A stretch of DNA of 64,000 nucleotides from Oleispira sp963851095 (lineage in GTDB: Bacteria; Pseudomonadota; Gammaproteobacteria; Pseudomonadales; Oceanobacteraceae), in the NCBI GenBank assembly GCA_963851095.1, contig CAWKOX010000031.1:20814-84813 (forward strand), given 5' to 3'. The notes beneath the pieces are model-generated. The model was given only the letters and a program-made list of their open reading frames with translations. It was not told the origin of the DNA and did no database searches. Position numbers and translations under genes: made by a program. Position 1 is the stretch's first letter, and the number at the start of each line of letters is the position of its first letter. Below are positions 35,167 to 44,596 of the stretch, one piece after another.

Positions 35167-36540
35167 TTGAAGATAATAATTTTAGGCGCAGGTCAGGTAG
35201 GTGGCACACTGGCCGAAAACCTCGCCCATGAACAAAATGACATCACGGTGATCGATACCGATTCTCAGCGACTGCGAGAACTGCAAGATTTAATCGATAT
35301 TAAAACCGTAGTGGGTACAGGATCTTACCCTCAAGTACTTCGCCAAGCAGGCGCCGACGATGCTGACATGTTAATTGCGGTGACGAACTCTGACGAAACC
35401 AACATGGTGGCCTGTCAGGTAGCGTATACTCTATTTCGCACCCCGACCAAAATCAGCCGTATTCGCTCAAATGCCTATTTAAAGCAAAAAGAATTATTCA
35501 AATCCGACGCATTCCCCATCGATGTTTTAATCTCTCCTGAGCAAGTCGTTACCAACTACATCAAGCGCTTATTAGAATACCCCGGGACTTTGCAGGTATT
35601 GGACTTTGCCGATGAGAAAGTTCAGCTAGTCGCCGTTCGGGCTCACCACGGTGGGCTGCTTGTTGGACAAGAACTGCGTAAGCTACGAGAACACATGCCA
35701 TCGGCTGATACCAAGGTAGCGGCGATTTATCGCCGTGGCCAAGCGATCTTACCAACCGCCGATACCATCATCGAAGTCGATGATGAAGTCTTCTTTATTG
35801 CCGCCAAAAATCACATCAAAAAAGTCATGAGTGAACTGCGCCGAGAAGAAGGCCAATATAAACGCATTCTGATCGTAGGGGGTGGCAACATTGGTTATCG
35901 CCTAGCCAAGACCCTTGAAAACAAATACCGCATTAAATTGATTGAACACAATCCTAAGCGGGCGAAGTTCCTTAGTGAAAACCTTTCAAAAACGGTTGTT
36001 TTAATCGGTAGCGCATCCGACAAAGTGCTCTTAGAAGAAGAGAATATCGAAAATATCGATGTTTTTTGCGCCGTCACGAACGATGATGAATCAAACATTA
36101 TTTCATCGATGTTGGCCAAGCGTTTAGGCGCTCGTAAGGTCATGACCTTAATTAACAAAGCCGCTTACGTTGATCTCGTTCAGGGTGGGGTTATTGATAT
36201 TGCCATCTCGCCACAGCAAACAACAATTGGTAGCTTGCTAACACACGTAAGGCGTGGAGACGTAGTAAATGTTCACTCACTACGCCGAGGTGCCGCGGAG
36301 GCCATTGAAGCCATCGCACACGGTGATAAGCTCACCTCGAAAGTAGTCGGAAAAGCCATCTGCGATATATCCTTACCAAAAGGAACCACTATCGGCGCCA
36401 TTGTCCGAGGCGAACAAGTCATTATCGCTCACGATGATGTGGTCGTAGAGTCTGATGACCATGTCATCTTATTCGTAGTTGATAAGCGTCGAATTTCAGA
36501 AGTCGAAAGATTGTTCCAAGTCGGATTAGGGTTCTTCTAA
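35167..36540 (+). CDS. trkA: Trk potassium uptake NAD-binding subunit TrkA (TTG start)
   Basis: The 457-residue protein starts at TTG (35167-35169), one base after the rsmB stop; that gives the canonical MKIIILGAGQVGG. Two RCK halves are present, each with a Rossmann NAD site (GAGQVGGTLAENL and VGGGNIGYRLAKTL) and a TrkA-C domain (about 140-220 and 365-455). It gates the TrkH channel at the cytosolic face in response to nucleotides. Coupled to trkH (2-bp gap). Confidence 0.95.
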   Translation: MKIIILGAGQVGGTLAENLAHEQNDITVIDTDSQRLRELQDLIDIKTVVGTGSYPQVLRQAGADDADMLIAVTNSDETNMVACQVAYTLFRTPTKISRIRSNAYLKQKELFKSDAFPIDVLISPEQVVTNYIKRLLEYPGTLQVLDFADEKVQLVAVRAHHGGLLVGQELRKLREHMPSADTKVAAIYRRGQAILPTADTIIEVDDEVFFIAAKNHIKKVMSELRREEGQYKRILIVGGGNIGYRLAKTLENKYRIKLIEHNPKRAKFLSENLSKTVVLIGSASDKVLLEEENIENIDVFCAVTNDDESNIISSMLAKRLGARKVMTLINKAAYVDLVQGGVIDIAISPQQTTIGSLLTHVRRGDVVNVHSLRRGAAEAIEAIAHGDKLTSKVVGKAICDISLPKGTTIGAIVRGEQVIIAHDDVVVESDDHVILFVVDKRRISEVERLFQVGLGFF

Positions 36541-36542
36541 GC

Positions 36543-37991
36543 ATGCATTTTTCTGTTATTGCCCGGGTACTCGGGTTGCTGATGATGATATTCAGCTTCA
36601 CCCTAGTGCCTCCTATGATCGTTTCTTGGCTCTATCAAGACGGTACTCTCAACGCTTTTTTATACGCCTTATTGATCACTTTTGGCATTGGCTTACTGGT
36701 ATGGCTACCGGTTCATAAGCACAAGCAAGAATTAAAAACCCGAGATGGTTTTGTGATTACTGTCCTGTTCTGGCTGGTACTCGCATTCTCTGGAAGTGTG
36801 CCGTTATATTTAGCCGAGCACCCAGGGTTAAGTTATACCGATGCGTTTTTCGAATCACTTTCGGGTTGGACAACGACTGGCGCGACCGTGATCACGGGTC
36901 TAGATGAACTGCCTGAATCTATTCTTTGGTATCGACAGCAACTGCAATGGCTTGGCGGTATGGGTATTATTGTGCTCGCAGTGGCAGTATTACCGATGCT
37001 CGGTATTGGTGGTATGCAGTTATTCCGTGCTGAAACACCTGGCCCGGTAAAAGACTCAAAACTCACCCCAAGAATTACCGAAACAGCAAAAGCGCTTTGG
37101 TATATTTATCTATCTCTTACCATTGCCTGCGCAGCCGCTTATTGGTTTGCAGGCATGTCGCTCTTCGATGCGATAGGACACAGTTTTGCCACCGTTGCGA
37201 TTGGCGGTTTCTCTACCCATGACGCATCGCTTGGCTACTTCAATAGCCCTACGATTGAAGCTATAGCCATGATCTTCATGCTGATATCCGTACTGAACTT
37301 CGGCTTGCACTTCTACGCTTGGAAAAATAAATCCATCGTGCATTACTTCATGGATTCTGAATTTAAGTTTTTATTGTCGATTATATTCGGCGGCGCGGTT
37401 CTCACAGTATCCGCACTCTGGTTAACCGACACCTATACGCTTACCGACTCTATTCGTAATGGGTTATTTCAACTGATTTCAGTTGCCACAACAACAGGAT
37501 TCGGTACGGTTGGTTTTGCTGAATGGCCCGTATTTTTACCTGTACTGTTATTCATGATGGCTTTTATTGGCGGCTGTGCCGGGTCTACCGGCGGCGGCAT
37601 GAAAGTAATTCGAATTTTACTTATTTATAAGCAAGGAATACGTGAAATTCTTCGCCTTATTCATCCCAATGCCATCATCCCAGTGAAGATCAACAAACGA
37701 ACAGTCAATGACCGAGTACTAGAATCTGTTTGGGGCTTTTTCTCGGTTTACATCCTTACCTACATGGTAATGATGGTGGCACTACTTGCTACTGGCCTAG
37801 ATCACGTTACTGCTTTCTCTGCAGTGGGTGCTTGCCTAAATAATTTAGGCCCTGGCCTAGGCGATGTTGCTGCTCACTACGGTAATATCAGTGATGTAGC
37901 CAAGTGGATATTATCCATCACCATGCTTCTAGGGCGTTTAGAAATTTTCACATTCCTAGTACTAATGAGCCCTGCCTTCTGGCGTAATTAA
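36543..37991 (+). CDS. trkH: Trk potassium transporter membrane subunit TrkH
   Basis: The 482-residue membrane protein has four pore-forming MPM repeats with filter regions such as SGWTTTGATVITG, TVAIGGFSTHD, VATTTGFGTVGFAEWP and GACLNNLGPGLGDV. The GSTGGGMKVIRIL stretch is the intramembrane gating loop after the third repeat. It imports K+ in the inner membrane with TrkA. In Pseudomonas trkH is not adjacent to trkA; here the two are one operon. Confidence 0.95.
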   Translation: MHFSVIARVLGLLMMIFSFTLVPPMIVSWLYQDGTLNAFLYALLITFGIGLLVWLPVHKHKQELKTRDGFVITVLFWLVLAFSGSVPLYLAEHPGLSYTDAFFESLSGWTTTGATVITGLDELPESILWYRQQLQWLGGMGIIVLAVAVLPMLGIGGMQLFRAETPGPVKDSKLTPRITETAKALWYIYLSLTIACAAAYWFAGMSLFDAIGHSFATVAIGGFSTHDASLGYFNSPTIEAIAMIFMLISVLNFGLHFYAWKNKSIVHYFMDSEFKFLLSIIFGGAVLTVSALWLTDTYTLTDSIRNGLFQLISVATTTGFGTVGFAEWPVFLPVLLFMMAFIGGCAGSTGGGMKVIRILLIYKQGIREILRLIHPNAIIPVKINKRTVNDRVLESVWGFFSVYILTYMVMMVALLATGLDHVTAFSAVGACLNNLGPGLGDVAAHYGNISDVAKWILSITMLLGRLEIFTFLVLMSPAFWRN

Positions 37992-38136
37992 CGCCACTTT
38001 AATCTAAATACTCTCTGTGTTAACGAAAGCCTTAGGTTTGGTCAGCGAAGTTGTAAAGCTTTGCTAGACTTAACCTACCGGCTTTTTTATATAGCTCATT
38101 TTAAATAGCACACATACGGATAAACGATTTCCTCAT

Positions 38137-39774
38137 ATGATTAATTTGGGAAAAGCACTAGCAGGGCGGCGCATCTTAATTGTCGATGACCTTGTACAAG
38201 CTCGAAGCTCATTAAAAAAAATGGCGACTATTCTAGGCGGCGAGAATATCGATGTAGCGATTAATGGTATAGAAGCCATGAACCTTATTCATGAGCATGA
38301 GTATGACATCATTTTATCCGATTATAATCTTGGCAATAGCAAAGATGGCCAGCAAATTTTAGAAGAAGCTCGCTTTACTCATCGCCTGCGTGCGACCTCT
38401 TTGTTTATTGTGATCACTGGTGAAAATGCGATGGACATGGTTATGGGTGCCCTTGAACATGACCCCGATGGCTATATTACTAAGCCCTATACCCTCGATA
38501 TGTTGAAAGAACGGCTTATTCGTATAATGACCATTAAAGAAGGTCTGATTAACGTCAATAAAGCCATTGATTTAAAAAAATATGATTTAGCCATTAAACA
38601 ATGCTTTCAGGTGCTCGAACACAATCCCCGCTTACGATTACCTGCTTCTCGCATTCTAGGTCAGCTATTACTGCGCCAAAAACAATATGCTCAAGCCCTA
38701 AAAGTATACTCCCAATTATTAGAAGAGCGTTCTATTTCCTGGGCAAAACTAGGTCAAGCGATTTGTATTTTTAAACTGGGTGAGCCTGAAAAAGCCTTAC
38801 GCCTGCTCCAAAATACTCTCATGGATCATCCACTCTATGTTCAATGTAATGACTGGATTGCTAAGATTCTATTAAGTTTGAAAAAACCAGAAGAGGCGCA
38901 ATCGTCCTTAGAAAAGGCTATTTTAGTATCTCCTAAGGCAGTATTACGACAAATGGAGCTAGGACGTATTGCGTTTAACAATGGTGACTTAGAAACGGCT
39001 GAAAAAGCCTACAAATATGCCATGCGCTTAGGGCGTCACTCTTGTCACAAATCGGAAAATAACTATTTACAGTTTGCTCGCTCTGCTCAAGCTTTACTTA
39101 ATAACCCTAAAGAAAGGCAAGTTCAAAATAAAGCCAATGAAGCGCTACGAGCCTTAGAAGAAGTAAAGGAAGATTACTCTGATAATTCGGATGCGCTTTT
39201 TGAAGCCTCTATTGTTGAAAGCAAAACATACAGCAATATGGAAAATCCGAAGCTCAGTAAAAGTAGCGCAAATGATGCTGAGGAACTACTGGGCGCTTAC
39301 GAAGCACCCAGTATTGACTATCAACTGCTGCTAACCGAAGCCTTTATTGATAGCGACCAATCAGTAAAAGCCCAAAAGATCATTGATGAGCTGAAGAAAA
39401 GTAAACTCACCCATAAACAAGAAATTACCTTAATTCGCCTAGATAACGCTTTAAACGGCGAAGCCCTTAAGCGCCACTCCAGCCTACTCAATGATGAAGG
39501 GATTGCTCATTATGAAAAAGGGGAGTTAGAGGACGCGATCATCGCATTCGACCAAGCAACTCACTATGAACAAGCCAGCACCAGTGTTTTATTAAATTCT
39601 ATTCAAGCTAAAGTATCGCTAATGGAGCGTGAAAGCCCTGATAAACAGCATTTGAAAGACGTTCGAACGTTATTAATACGCGTCGGTGAATTGGACAAAA
39701 ATAATGAACGGTTCGTTCGCTATTCTCGACTGCGTAAAACTTATGATCGTTTATGTAGGGCTGTTGAAAAATGA
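38137..39774 (+). CDS. Response regulator receiver-TPR protein
   Basis: The product is 545 residues. An N-terminal receiver domain (about 9-130) has acidic pocket D17/D18 (ILIVDDLVQ), phospho-acceptor D62 (IILSDYNLG) and Lys in GYITKPYTL. It has no DNA-binding output. The rest is TPR-like helical repeats (SWAKLGQAICIFKLGEPEKA, LYVQCNDWIAKILLSLKKPE, AVLRQMELGRIAFNNGDLET, GIAHYEKGELEDAIIAFDQA), which probably bind a protein partner. The stop overlaps the next gene as ATGA, so the two are coupled. Function is unknown; phosphorylation-controlled protein-protein interaction is inferred. Confidence 0.85.
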   Translation: MINLGKALAGRRILIVDDLVQARSSLKKMATILGGENIDVAINGIEAMNLIHEHEYDIILSDYNLGNSKDGQQILEEARFTHRLRATSLFIVITGENAMDMVMGALEHDPDGYITKPYTLDMLKERLIRIMTIKEGLINVNKAIDLKKYDLAIKQCFQVLEHNPRLRLPASRILGQLLLRQKQYAQALKVYSQLLEERSISWAKLGQAICIFKLGEPEKALRLLQNTLMDHPLYVQCNDWIAKILLSLKKPEEAQSSLEKAILVSPKAVLRQMELGRIAFNNGDLETAEKAYKYAMRLGRHSCHKSENNYLQFARSAQALLNNPKERQVQNKANEALRALEEVKEDYSDNSDALFEASIVESKTYSNMENPKLSKSSANDAEELLGAYEAPSIDYQLLLTEAFIDSDQSVKAQKIIDELKKSKLTHKQEITLIRLDNALNGEALKRHSSLLNDEGIAHYEKGELEDAIIAFDQATHYEQASTSVLLNSIQAKVSLMERESPDKQHLKDVRTLLIRVGELDKNNERFVRYSRLRKTYDRLCRAVEK

Positions 39775-40418
39775 CATCAGGCTCTAAATTCGATTTTCTC
39801 GTTGCAACCTGTGTTCACGATCTGAAAAATCAACTGCAATCCCTATCGGCGCAGCAAGATATTTTAATGTCCGAACTGCCCCAAGAATATCAGGAAAAGC
39901 TAACCCCTTTATTGCAGCAAACCAATAAGATTAAAGACGATACTCTACGATTAATGAGTATTTTTCGTTTAGAAAACAACGATAATTTTCCCATGGATGA
40001 TGCATGGCCAAAGGATACCGCTTGTAACGCCATTGAATCTTGCAGCTTACAGTTCCCAGAATTGAAATTCGTTAATAATATTCATCATGACGCACAAGGT
40101 TTTTACAATGAACAGCTGGTTCAATTAGCCTTAATCACACTGATTACGAATAGTGCCCAAGCAGGCGCTACTCAAATAGAACTTCAATGTGAAGAAGCTG
40201 AGAACCAAAGTATTCACCTCACCGTTAAAGATAATGGACCAGGATTTAACCAAGATATTATCGATGGTTTAACTGATACCACAAAAGCCGAAGGCACAGG
40301 CTTAGGACTCTCTTTTGTCGATATGATCTGCAAAGCTCACCAAGGTCGCAGCAAGCGTGGAATACTCTCAATCAATAACTCCGAGAGCGGCGCAATAGCG
40401 ACTCTTTTCCTTCCTTAA
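39771..40418 (+). CDS. Minimal histidine kinase (DHp-HATPase only), partner of the receiver-TPR protein
   Basis: The product is 215 residues with no signal peptide, TM or sensor domain. The H-box sits at the extreme N-terminus (VATCVHDLKNQLQ, His16). It is followed by a helix and a HATPase_c domain: N-box LITLITNSAQAG, G1 DNGPGF, G2 GTGLGLSFVDM. It is soluble, so the signal must come from a partner. The H-box HDLKNQL resembles the HDLKN class seen in kinases that act with large regulators. Coupled to the upstream gene. Confidence 0.82.
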   Translation: MTSGSKFDFLVATCVHDLKNQLQSLSAQQDILMSELPQEYQEKLTPLLQQTNKIKDDTLRLMSIFRLENNDNFPMDDAWPKDTACNAIESCSLQFPELKFVNNIHHDAQGFYNEQLVQLALITLITNSAQAGATQIELQCEEAENQSIHLTVKDNGPGFNQDIIDGLTDTTKAEGTGLGLSFVDMICKAHQGRSKRGILSINNSESGAIATLFLP

Positions 40419-40584
40419 CTTATCACTCTAATACCACTGCAATACTCGCCGGTTACAGTGTTTGTTGATTCCTCTAAGCTGCTTAAAAGTAAGATAATAC
40501 CTAGTGCCAGTAGCGCTTAGCACTGCTATAATCCTAGCCTTTCGTATTTCCATATTTAACGTTTTTAGCATAGAAGGTCGCATC

Positions 40585-41637
40585 GTGTCTGAAATAGCAT
40601 CTGAACAAAGCCGCCATAATATAAAAACCTTTCAAGGCCTAATTGCCGCCTTGCAAGAGTTTTGGTCTGAACAGGGCTGTATTATTAGCCAGCCTATTGA
40701 TCTAGAAGTCGGTGCGGGCACGTTCCACACTTCCACATTCTTGCGCGCCATTGGCCCAGAGTCATGGAATTCTGCTTATGTTCAGCCATGCCGTCGACCT
40801 ACCGATGGCCGCTATGGTGAAAACCCGAACCGCTTACAGCATTACTACCAGTTTCAGGTAGTAATGAAGCCATCACCTTTAGATATTCAAGAAAAATACT
40901 TAGAATGCCTAAAGGTTATCGGCATTGATACCCTAGTTCACGATATTCGTTTTGTAGAAGATAACTGGGAATCACCAACACTTGGCGCTTGGGGCCTTGG
41001 TTGGGAAGTTTGGTTAAACGGTATGGAAGTCACTCAGTTCACCTACTTCCAACAAGTGGGTGGCCTAGAATGCTATCCAGTAACCGGCGAAATTACCATT
41101 GGTCTTGAACGTATTGCCATGTACCTACAAGAAGTAGATTCTATCTATGACCTTGTTTGGACTTATGGCCCTGATGGCAAAGCAGTTACTTATGGCGATG
41201 TTTTTCATCAGAACGAAGTTGAAATGTCGGCCTACAACTTTGAACATGCTGATGTTGATTTCTTATTCTCTGCTTTTGAGCAACACGAAAAAGATTGCGC
41301 GCGTTTAATTGAAACAGGCTTAGCGTTACCGGCTTATGAAAAAGTTTTGAAAGCTTCACACGCATTTAACATGCTGGATGCTCGTCACGCGATTTCTGTG
41401 ACCGAACGTCAGGGTTATATTTTACGCGTACGTACTTTAGCGCGCAGTGTTGCCGAAGCGTATTTCCAATCTCGTCGTACTCTTGAATTCCCATTAGCGC
41501 CTGAAGACCTTCGTAAAGAAGTTCTTGCACTTGCTGCAGCTTCTGAAAAAGAAGCCGCCCAAAAAGCAGAAAAGGTGGCTGCTAAAAAAGCAGCAAAAGA
41601 AGCCGCTAAAAATGCAACCGCAGGGGAGAAAAAATAA
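40585..41637 (+). CDS. glyQ: Glycyl-tRNA synthetase alpha subunit
   Basis: The product is 350 residues. The start is the GTG at 40585 (AGAAGG eight bases before); upstream codons do not match the family. Motifs FQGLIAALQEFWSEQGCII, GAGTFHTSTFLRAIGPE, PCRRPTDGRYGENPNRLQHY and TYFQQVGGLECYPV are typical. It is the catalytic (class II) half of the alpha2beta2 enzyme. The last ~32 residues are an Ala/Lys/Glu-rich tail (EKEAAQKAEKVAAKKAAKEA) that E. coli GlyQ (303 aa) does not have. glyS overlaps as TAATG. Confidence 0.96.
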   Translation: MSEIASEQSRHNIKTFQGLIAALQEFWSEQGCIISQPIDLEVGAGTFHTSTFLRAIGPESWNSAYVQPCRRPTDGRYGENPNRLQHYYQFQVVMKPSPLDIQEKYLECLKVIGIDTLVHDIRFVEDNWESPTLGAWGLGWEVWLNGMEVTQFTYFQQVGGLECYPVTGEITIGLERIAMYLQEVDSIYDLVWTYGPDGKAVTYGDVFHQNEVEMSAYNFEHADVDFLFSAFEQHEKDCARLIETGLALPAYEKVLKASHAFNMLDARHAISVTERQGYILRVRTLARSVAEAYFQSRRTLEFPLAPEDLRKEVLALAAASEKEAAQKAEKVAAKKAAKEAAKNATAGEKK

Positions 41638-43709
41638 TGACGACTACTAAAGATTTTCTGGTTGAGCTTGGTACTGAAGAATTACCACCAACACAACTTA
41701 AAAAATTATCCGATGCATTTACACAGGGCATCGAAGCAGGTTTAAAAGAAGCAGGTCTAAGTGAAGGTACCGAACTTGTTTCTTATGCTGCACCTCGTCG
41801 CCTTGCGGTTATGGTTAAAAACCTAGCTGAAAAACAGCAAGACCGTGACGAAGTTATTTATGGACCACCTGCTAACATTGCATTTGATGCTGATGGTAAG
41901 CCAACAAAAGCGGCATTAGGTTTTGCTAAGAAATCAGGTGCGAGTATTGAAGACTTATCTGAAGAAAACGGCAAACTAAAAATTTCTCGTCGAATTGCTG
42001 GCCAAGCAACGACTGAATTATTAGCCGGTATTATTCAAACGTCTTTAGAAAAAATGCCAATCGCTAAGCGTATGCGATGGGGTTCTAGCCGTATTGAATT
42101 TGTTCGCCCAGTACAGTGGTTAATCATGCTATTTGGTAACGACGTTGTTAACGGTGAAGTATTAGGCCTAAGCGCTGGTAATACGTCTCGTGGACACCGC
42201 TTCCATGCGAATAAAGAAATTACTATTTCTTCTCCTGCGCAATACCAACAGGCAATGCGTGATGCGTTTGTGATTGTTGATTACAACGAGCGTAAAGAAT
42301 CTATTCGCGCTCAAGTAAAAGCGAAAGGCGAAGAAGTCGGCGGTATTGCTTATATCGATGAAGACTTATTAGACGAAGTAACTGGTTTAAACGAATGGCC
42401 AACGGCACTTGCCGGTAACTTCGATGAAGACTTTTTACGCGTTCCAAGTGAAGCGTTAATTTCTTCAATGAAAGAGCACCAAAAATATTTCCACGTTGAA
42501 GATAAAGACGGTCAGTTAAAACCTATTTTTATTACGCTAACAAACATTGAATCAAAAGATCCGCAGCAAGTTATTGAAGGTAACGAAAAAGTTATTCGTC
42601 CTCGTTTAGCCGATGCTGCTTTCTTCTGGGATACCGATCGTAAAAATACGCTTGAAAGCCGTTACGAAAAATTAGATACCGTTGTTTGGGTCAATAAACT
42701 CGGAACACTAAAAGCTAAAACAGATCGCTTGAGTTATTTTGGCCGATAAAATTGCTTCAGCAATCAATGCTGATACTGAATTAGCACAACGTGCCGCAAA
42801 ACTTTGTAAAACTGATTTATTAACCGACATGGTTTATGAATTTACTGATCTTACAAGGTATTGCCGGAACGTATTACGCTCAAGGCGATGGCGAACATGC
42901 TGATGTATGTGCTGCGATGCAAGAGCAATACATGCCGTCTTTCGCGGGTGATGACTTACCAGCGACTCAAGCCGGTATTTGTATTGCATTAGCCGACCGC
43001 ATCGATAGCTTGGTCGGTTTATTTGGTCTTGGCCAAATCCCAACAGGCTCTAAAGATCCATTTGCACTACGTCGTGCTTCTTTAGGTGTATTGCGCATCT
43101 TGGTAGAAAAAGAATATCAATATCGATCTTGGTCAGTTAATCGATTGGGGCATTGAATCTATTTGGGAAACCGCACCTAAGGCTGAAACCAAAGCAACCT
43201 TAACGGAATACATGTTAGACCGTTTCAGCGCTTGGTATAAAGACCAGGGCATTGCAACTGAAGTTTTCCAAGCAGTTCGCGCATTAGGCGTAACCAACGC
43301 TTTAGATATTAATAATCGCGTACAAGCGGTTAACCTTTTCTCTAGCATGAATGAAGCACAAGCATTAGCCTCGGCTAATAAACGTGTATCAAACATTCTT
43401 GCTAAAAATGGTGGCGATTCAGTTTCCGCTGAAATCAATTCTTCATTATTAACTGAAGATGCTGAAAAAATATTAGCGCAACAAGTTGCTGCTAAGCAAA
43501 CTGAAGTTCAGCCTTTATTAGCCGATGCTAAATACAAAGAAGCATTAGCATCTCTTGCAGACTTACGCGAAGCTGTTGATGCTTTCTTTGATAACGTAAT
43601 GGTAATGGCCGACGACGAAGCCGTTAAAAATAACCGTTTAGCGTTATTAAAACAGCTGCAAGGTTTGTTTATTGCGATTGCGGATATTTCTTTGCTACAG
43701 CAAAACTAG
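41637..43709 (+). CDS. glyS: Glycyl-tRNA synthetase beta subunit, with three single-base frameshifts
   Basis: The full region spans 690 codons, the usual length. It starts MTTTKDFLVELGTEELPP and ends with the anticodon-binding domain (FFDNVMVMADDEAVKNNRL). The first frame breaks after KTDRLSY near 42737 (extra T in a T-run). A middle segment resumes as LADKIASAINADTEL and breaks near 42851 (extra base before CAAGGT). A third stretch from QGIAGTYYAQGD, with GFGLGQIPTGSKDPFALRR-type core, breaks near 43121 in EYQ-IDLGQ, after which the original frame returns. Three +1 events sum to zero. The subunit is essential, so the indels are very probably consensus errors. Confidence 0.9.
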
Positions 43710-43795
43710 GTTTAATTTAATCATTTGACTTTTAGTATTTAGATTTCAATGATTTTAATTTAGACGTTAAATGCATCGCATTAAATATCGAAAGA

Positions 43796-43829
43796 GCCTC
43801 CATTAGTAATCACTACTGGGGGCTTTTTT
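43796..43829 (+). terminator. Intrinsic terminator after glyS
   Basis: GCCTCCA (43796-43802) pairs with TGGGGGC (43817-43823) including one G-T pair, with an inner TAGT/ACTA stem and AATC loop, then six T. Ends the glyQ-glyS transcript. Confidence 0.85.
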
Positions 43830-43945
43830 ATAAAAAATATTTTTAAAACTAATAAATTAAATTTATTGATTTTTTAATAAATATTTTAAATTTCTTACTT
43901 TTATTTTTTAATTATTTTTTTTTAACTATCACTTTTAACATAAGT
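43824..43945. promoter_or_regulatory. Very A/T-rich stretch before gmhB
   Basis: About 120 bp with only a handful of G/C bases, made of runs of A and T (TAAATTTATTGA, TATTTTTTAATTA). It lies between the glyS terminator and the gmhB start. Several TATAAT-like hexamers are possible, so I cannot choose one promoter. It may bind H-NS-like or UP-element factors. Confidence 0.45.
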
Positions 43946-43954
43946 AAAAACACT

Positions 43955-44518
43955 ATGACCAAACTTATCATCCTCGACCGTGACGGCGTTATTAACCAAG
44001 ACTCTGACGATTATGTAAAAAGTTTAGAAGAGTGGATTCCAATTGAAGGCAGTTGCGAAGCGATTGCTGATTTATCCAAAGCCGGTTACACCATTGCTGT
44101 TGCAACCAATCAAAGTGGTTTAGCTCGTGGTTATTTTTCGGTTGATGATCTTGAAGCCATGCATGGCCGAATGAATGCTTTAGTTGAAGAAGCGGGTGGT
44201 GAAATTGCAACAATTAAGTATTGCCCACACGGCCCTGACGATGGCTGTGATTGTCGCAAACCATTACCTGGCCTAGTTGCTCAAATAGAAGAAGAACTCG
44301 GCATCAGTGCGGAGGGAGCTTGGTTTATTGGTGATTCATTACGTGATTTACAAGCAGGTTTAGCAAAAGGCTGTAAACCAGTATTAGTCATGACAGGGAA
44401 GGGCGAGAAGACCTTGTTGAAGATGTTAACAACAGAAGTTGAAGCAGAGATAAAACAAGCACCGGTTTATACCGATCTTGCTCATTTTGCTAGAAGAATT
44501 CTGGTTAATTTTAAATAA
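43955..44518 (+). CDS. gmhB: D-glycero-beta-D-manno-heptose-1,7-bisphosphate 7-phosphatase GmhB
   Basis: The 187-residue HAD phosphatase has the nucleophile motif LIILDRDGVINQD, motif II AVATNQSG, motif III Lys in CDCRKPLPG, and motif IV GDSLRDLQAG. The zinc-binding loop CPHGPDDGCDC is typical of GmhB. It makes the heptose precursor of lipopolysaccharide. It sits between glyS and gyrB as in Pseudomonas. It ends before a terminator shared with the convergent gene. Confidence 0.95.
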   Translation: MTKLIILDRDGVINQDSDDYVKSLEEWIPIEGSCEAIADLSKAGYTIAVATNQSGLARGYFSVDDLEAMHGRMNALVEEAGGEIATIKYCPHGPDDGCDCRKPLPGLVAQIEEELGISAEGAWFIGDSLRDLQAGLAKGCKPVLVMTGKGEKTLLKMLTTEVEAEIKQAPVYTDLAHFARRILVNFK

Positions 44519-44529
44519 CTCTGGGTAAA

Positions 44530-44565
44530 AAAAAGCCCAATCTGTAAATAGAATGGGCTTTTATT
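44530..44565. terminator. Bidirectional terminator between gmhB and the TolB-like gene
   Basis: AGCCCA (44534-44539) and TGGGCT (44554-44559), with an inner TCT/AGA pair, A8 on the left and TTTTATTTT on the right. It ends both convergent transcripts. Confidence 0.85.
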
Positions 44566-44596
44566 TTAAAATTAGCTTAATTAAGTATTAACGAAT

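Noticed and set aside
42700..43150. Programmed +1 frameshifting in glyS
   Set aside because: No slippery codon or stop context is shared by the three breaks, and programmed frameshifting is not known in glyS.
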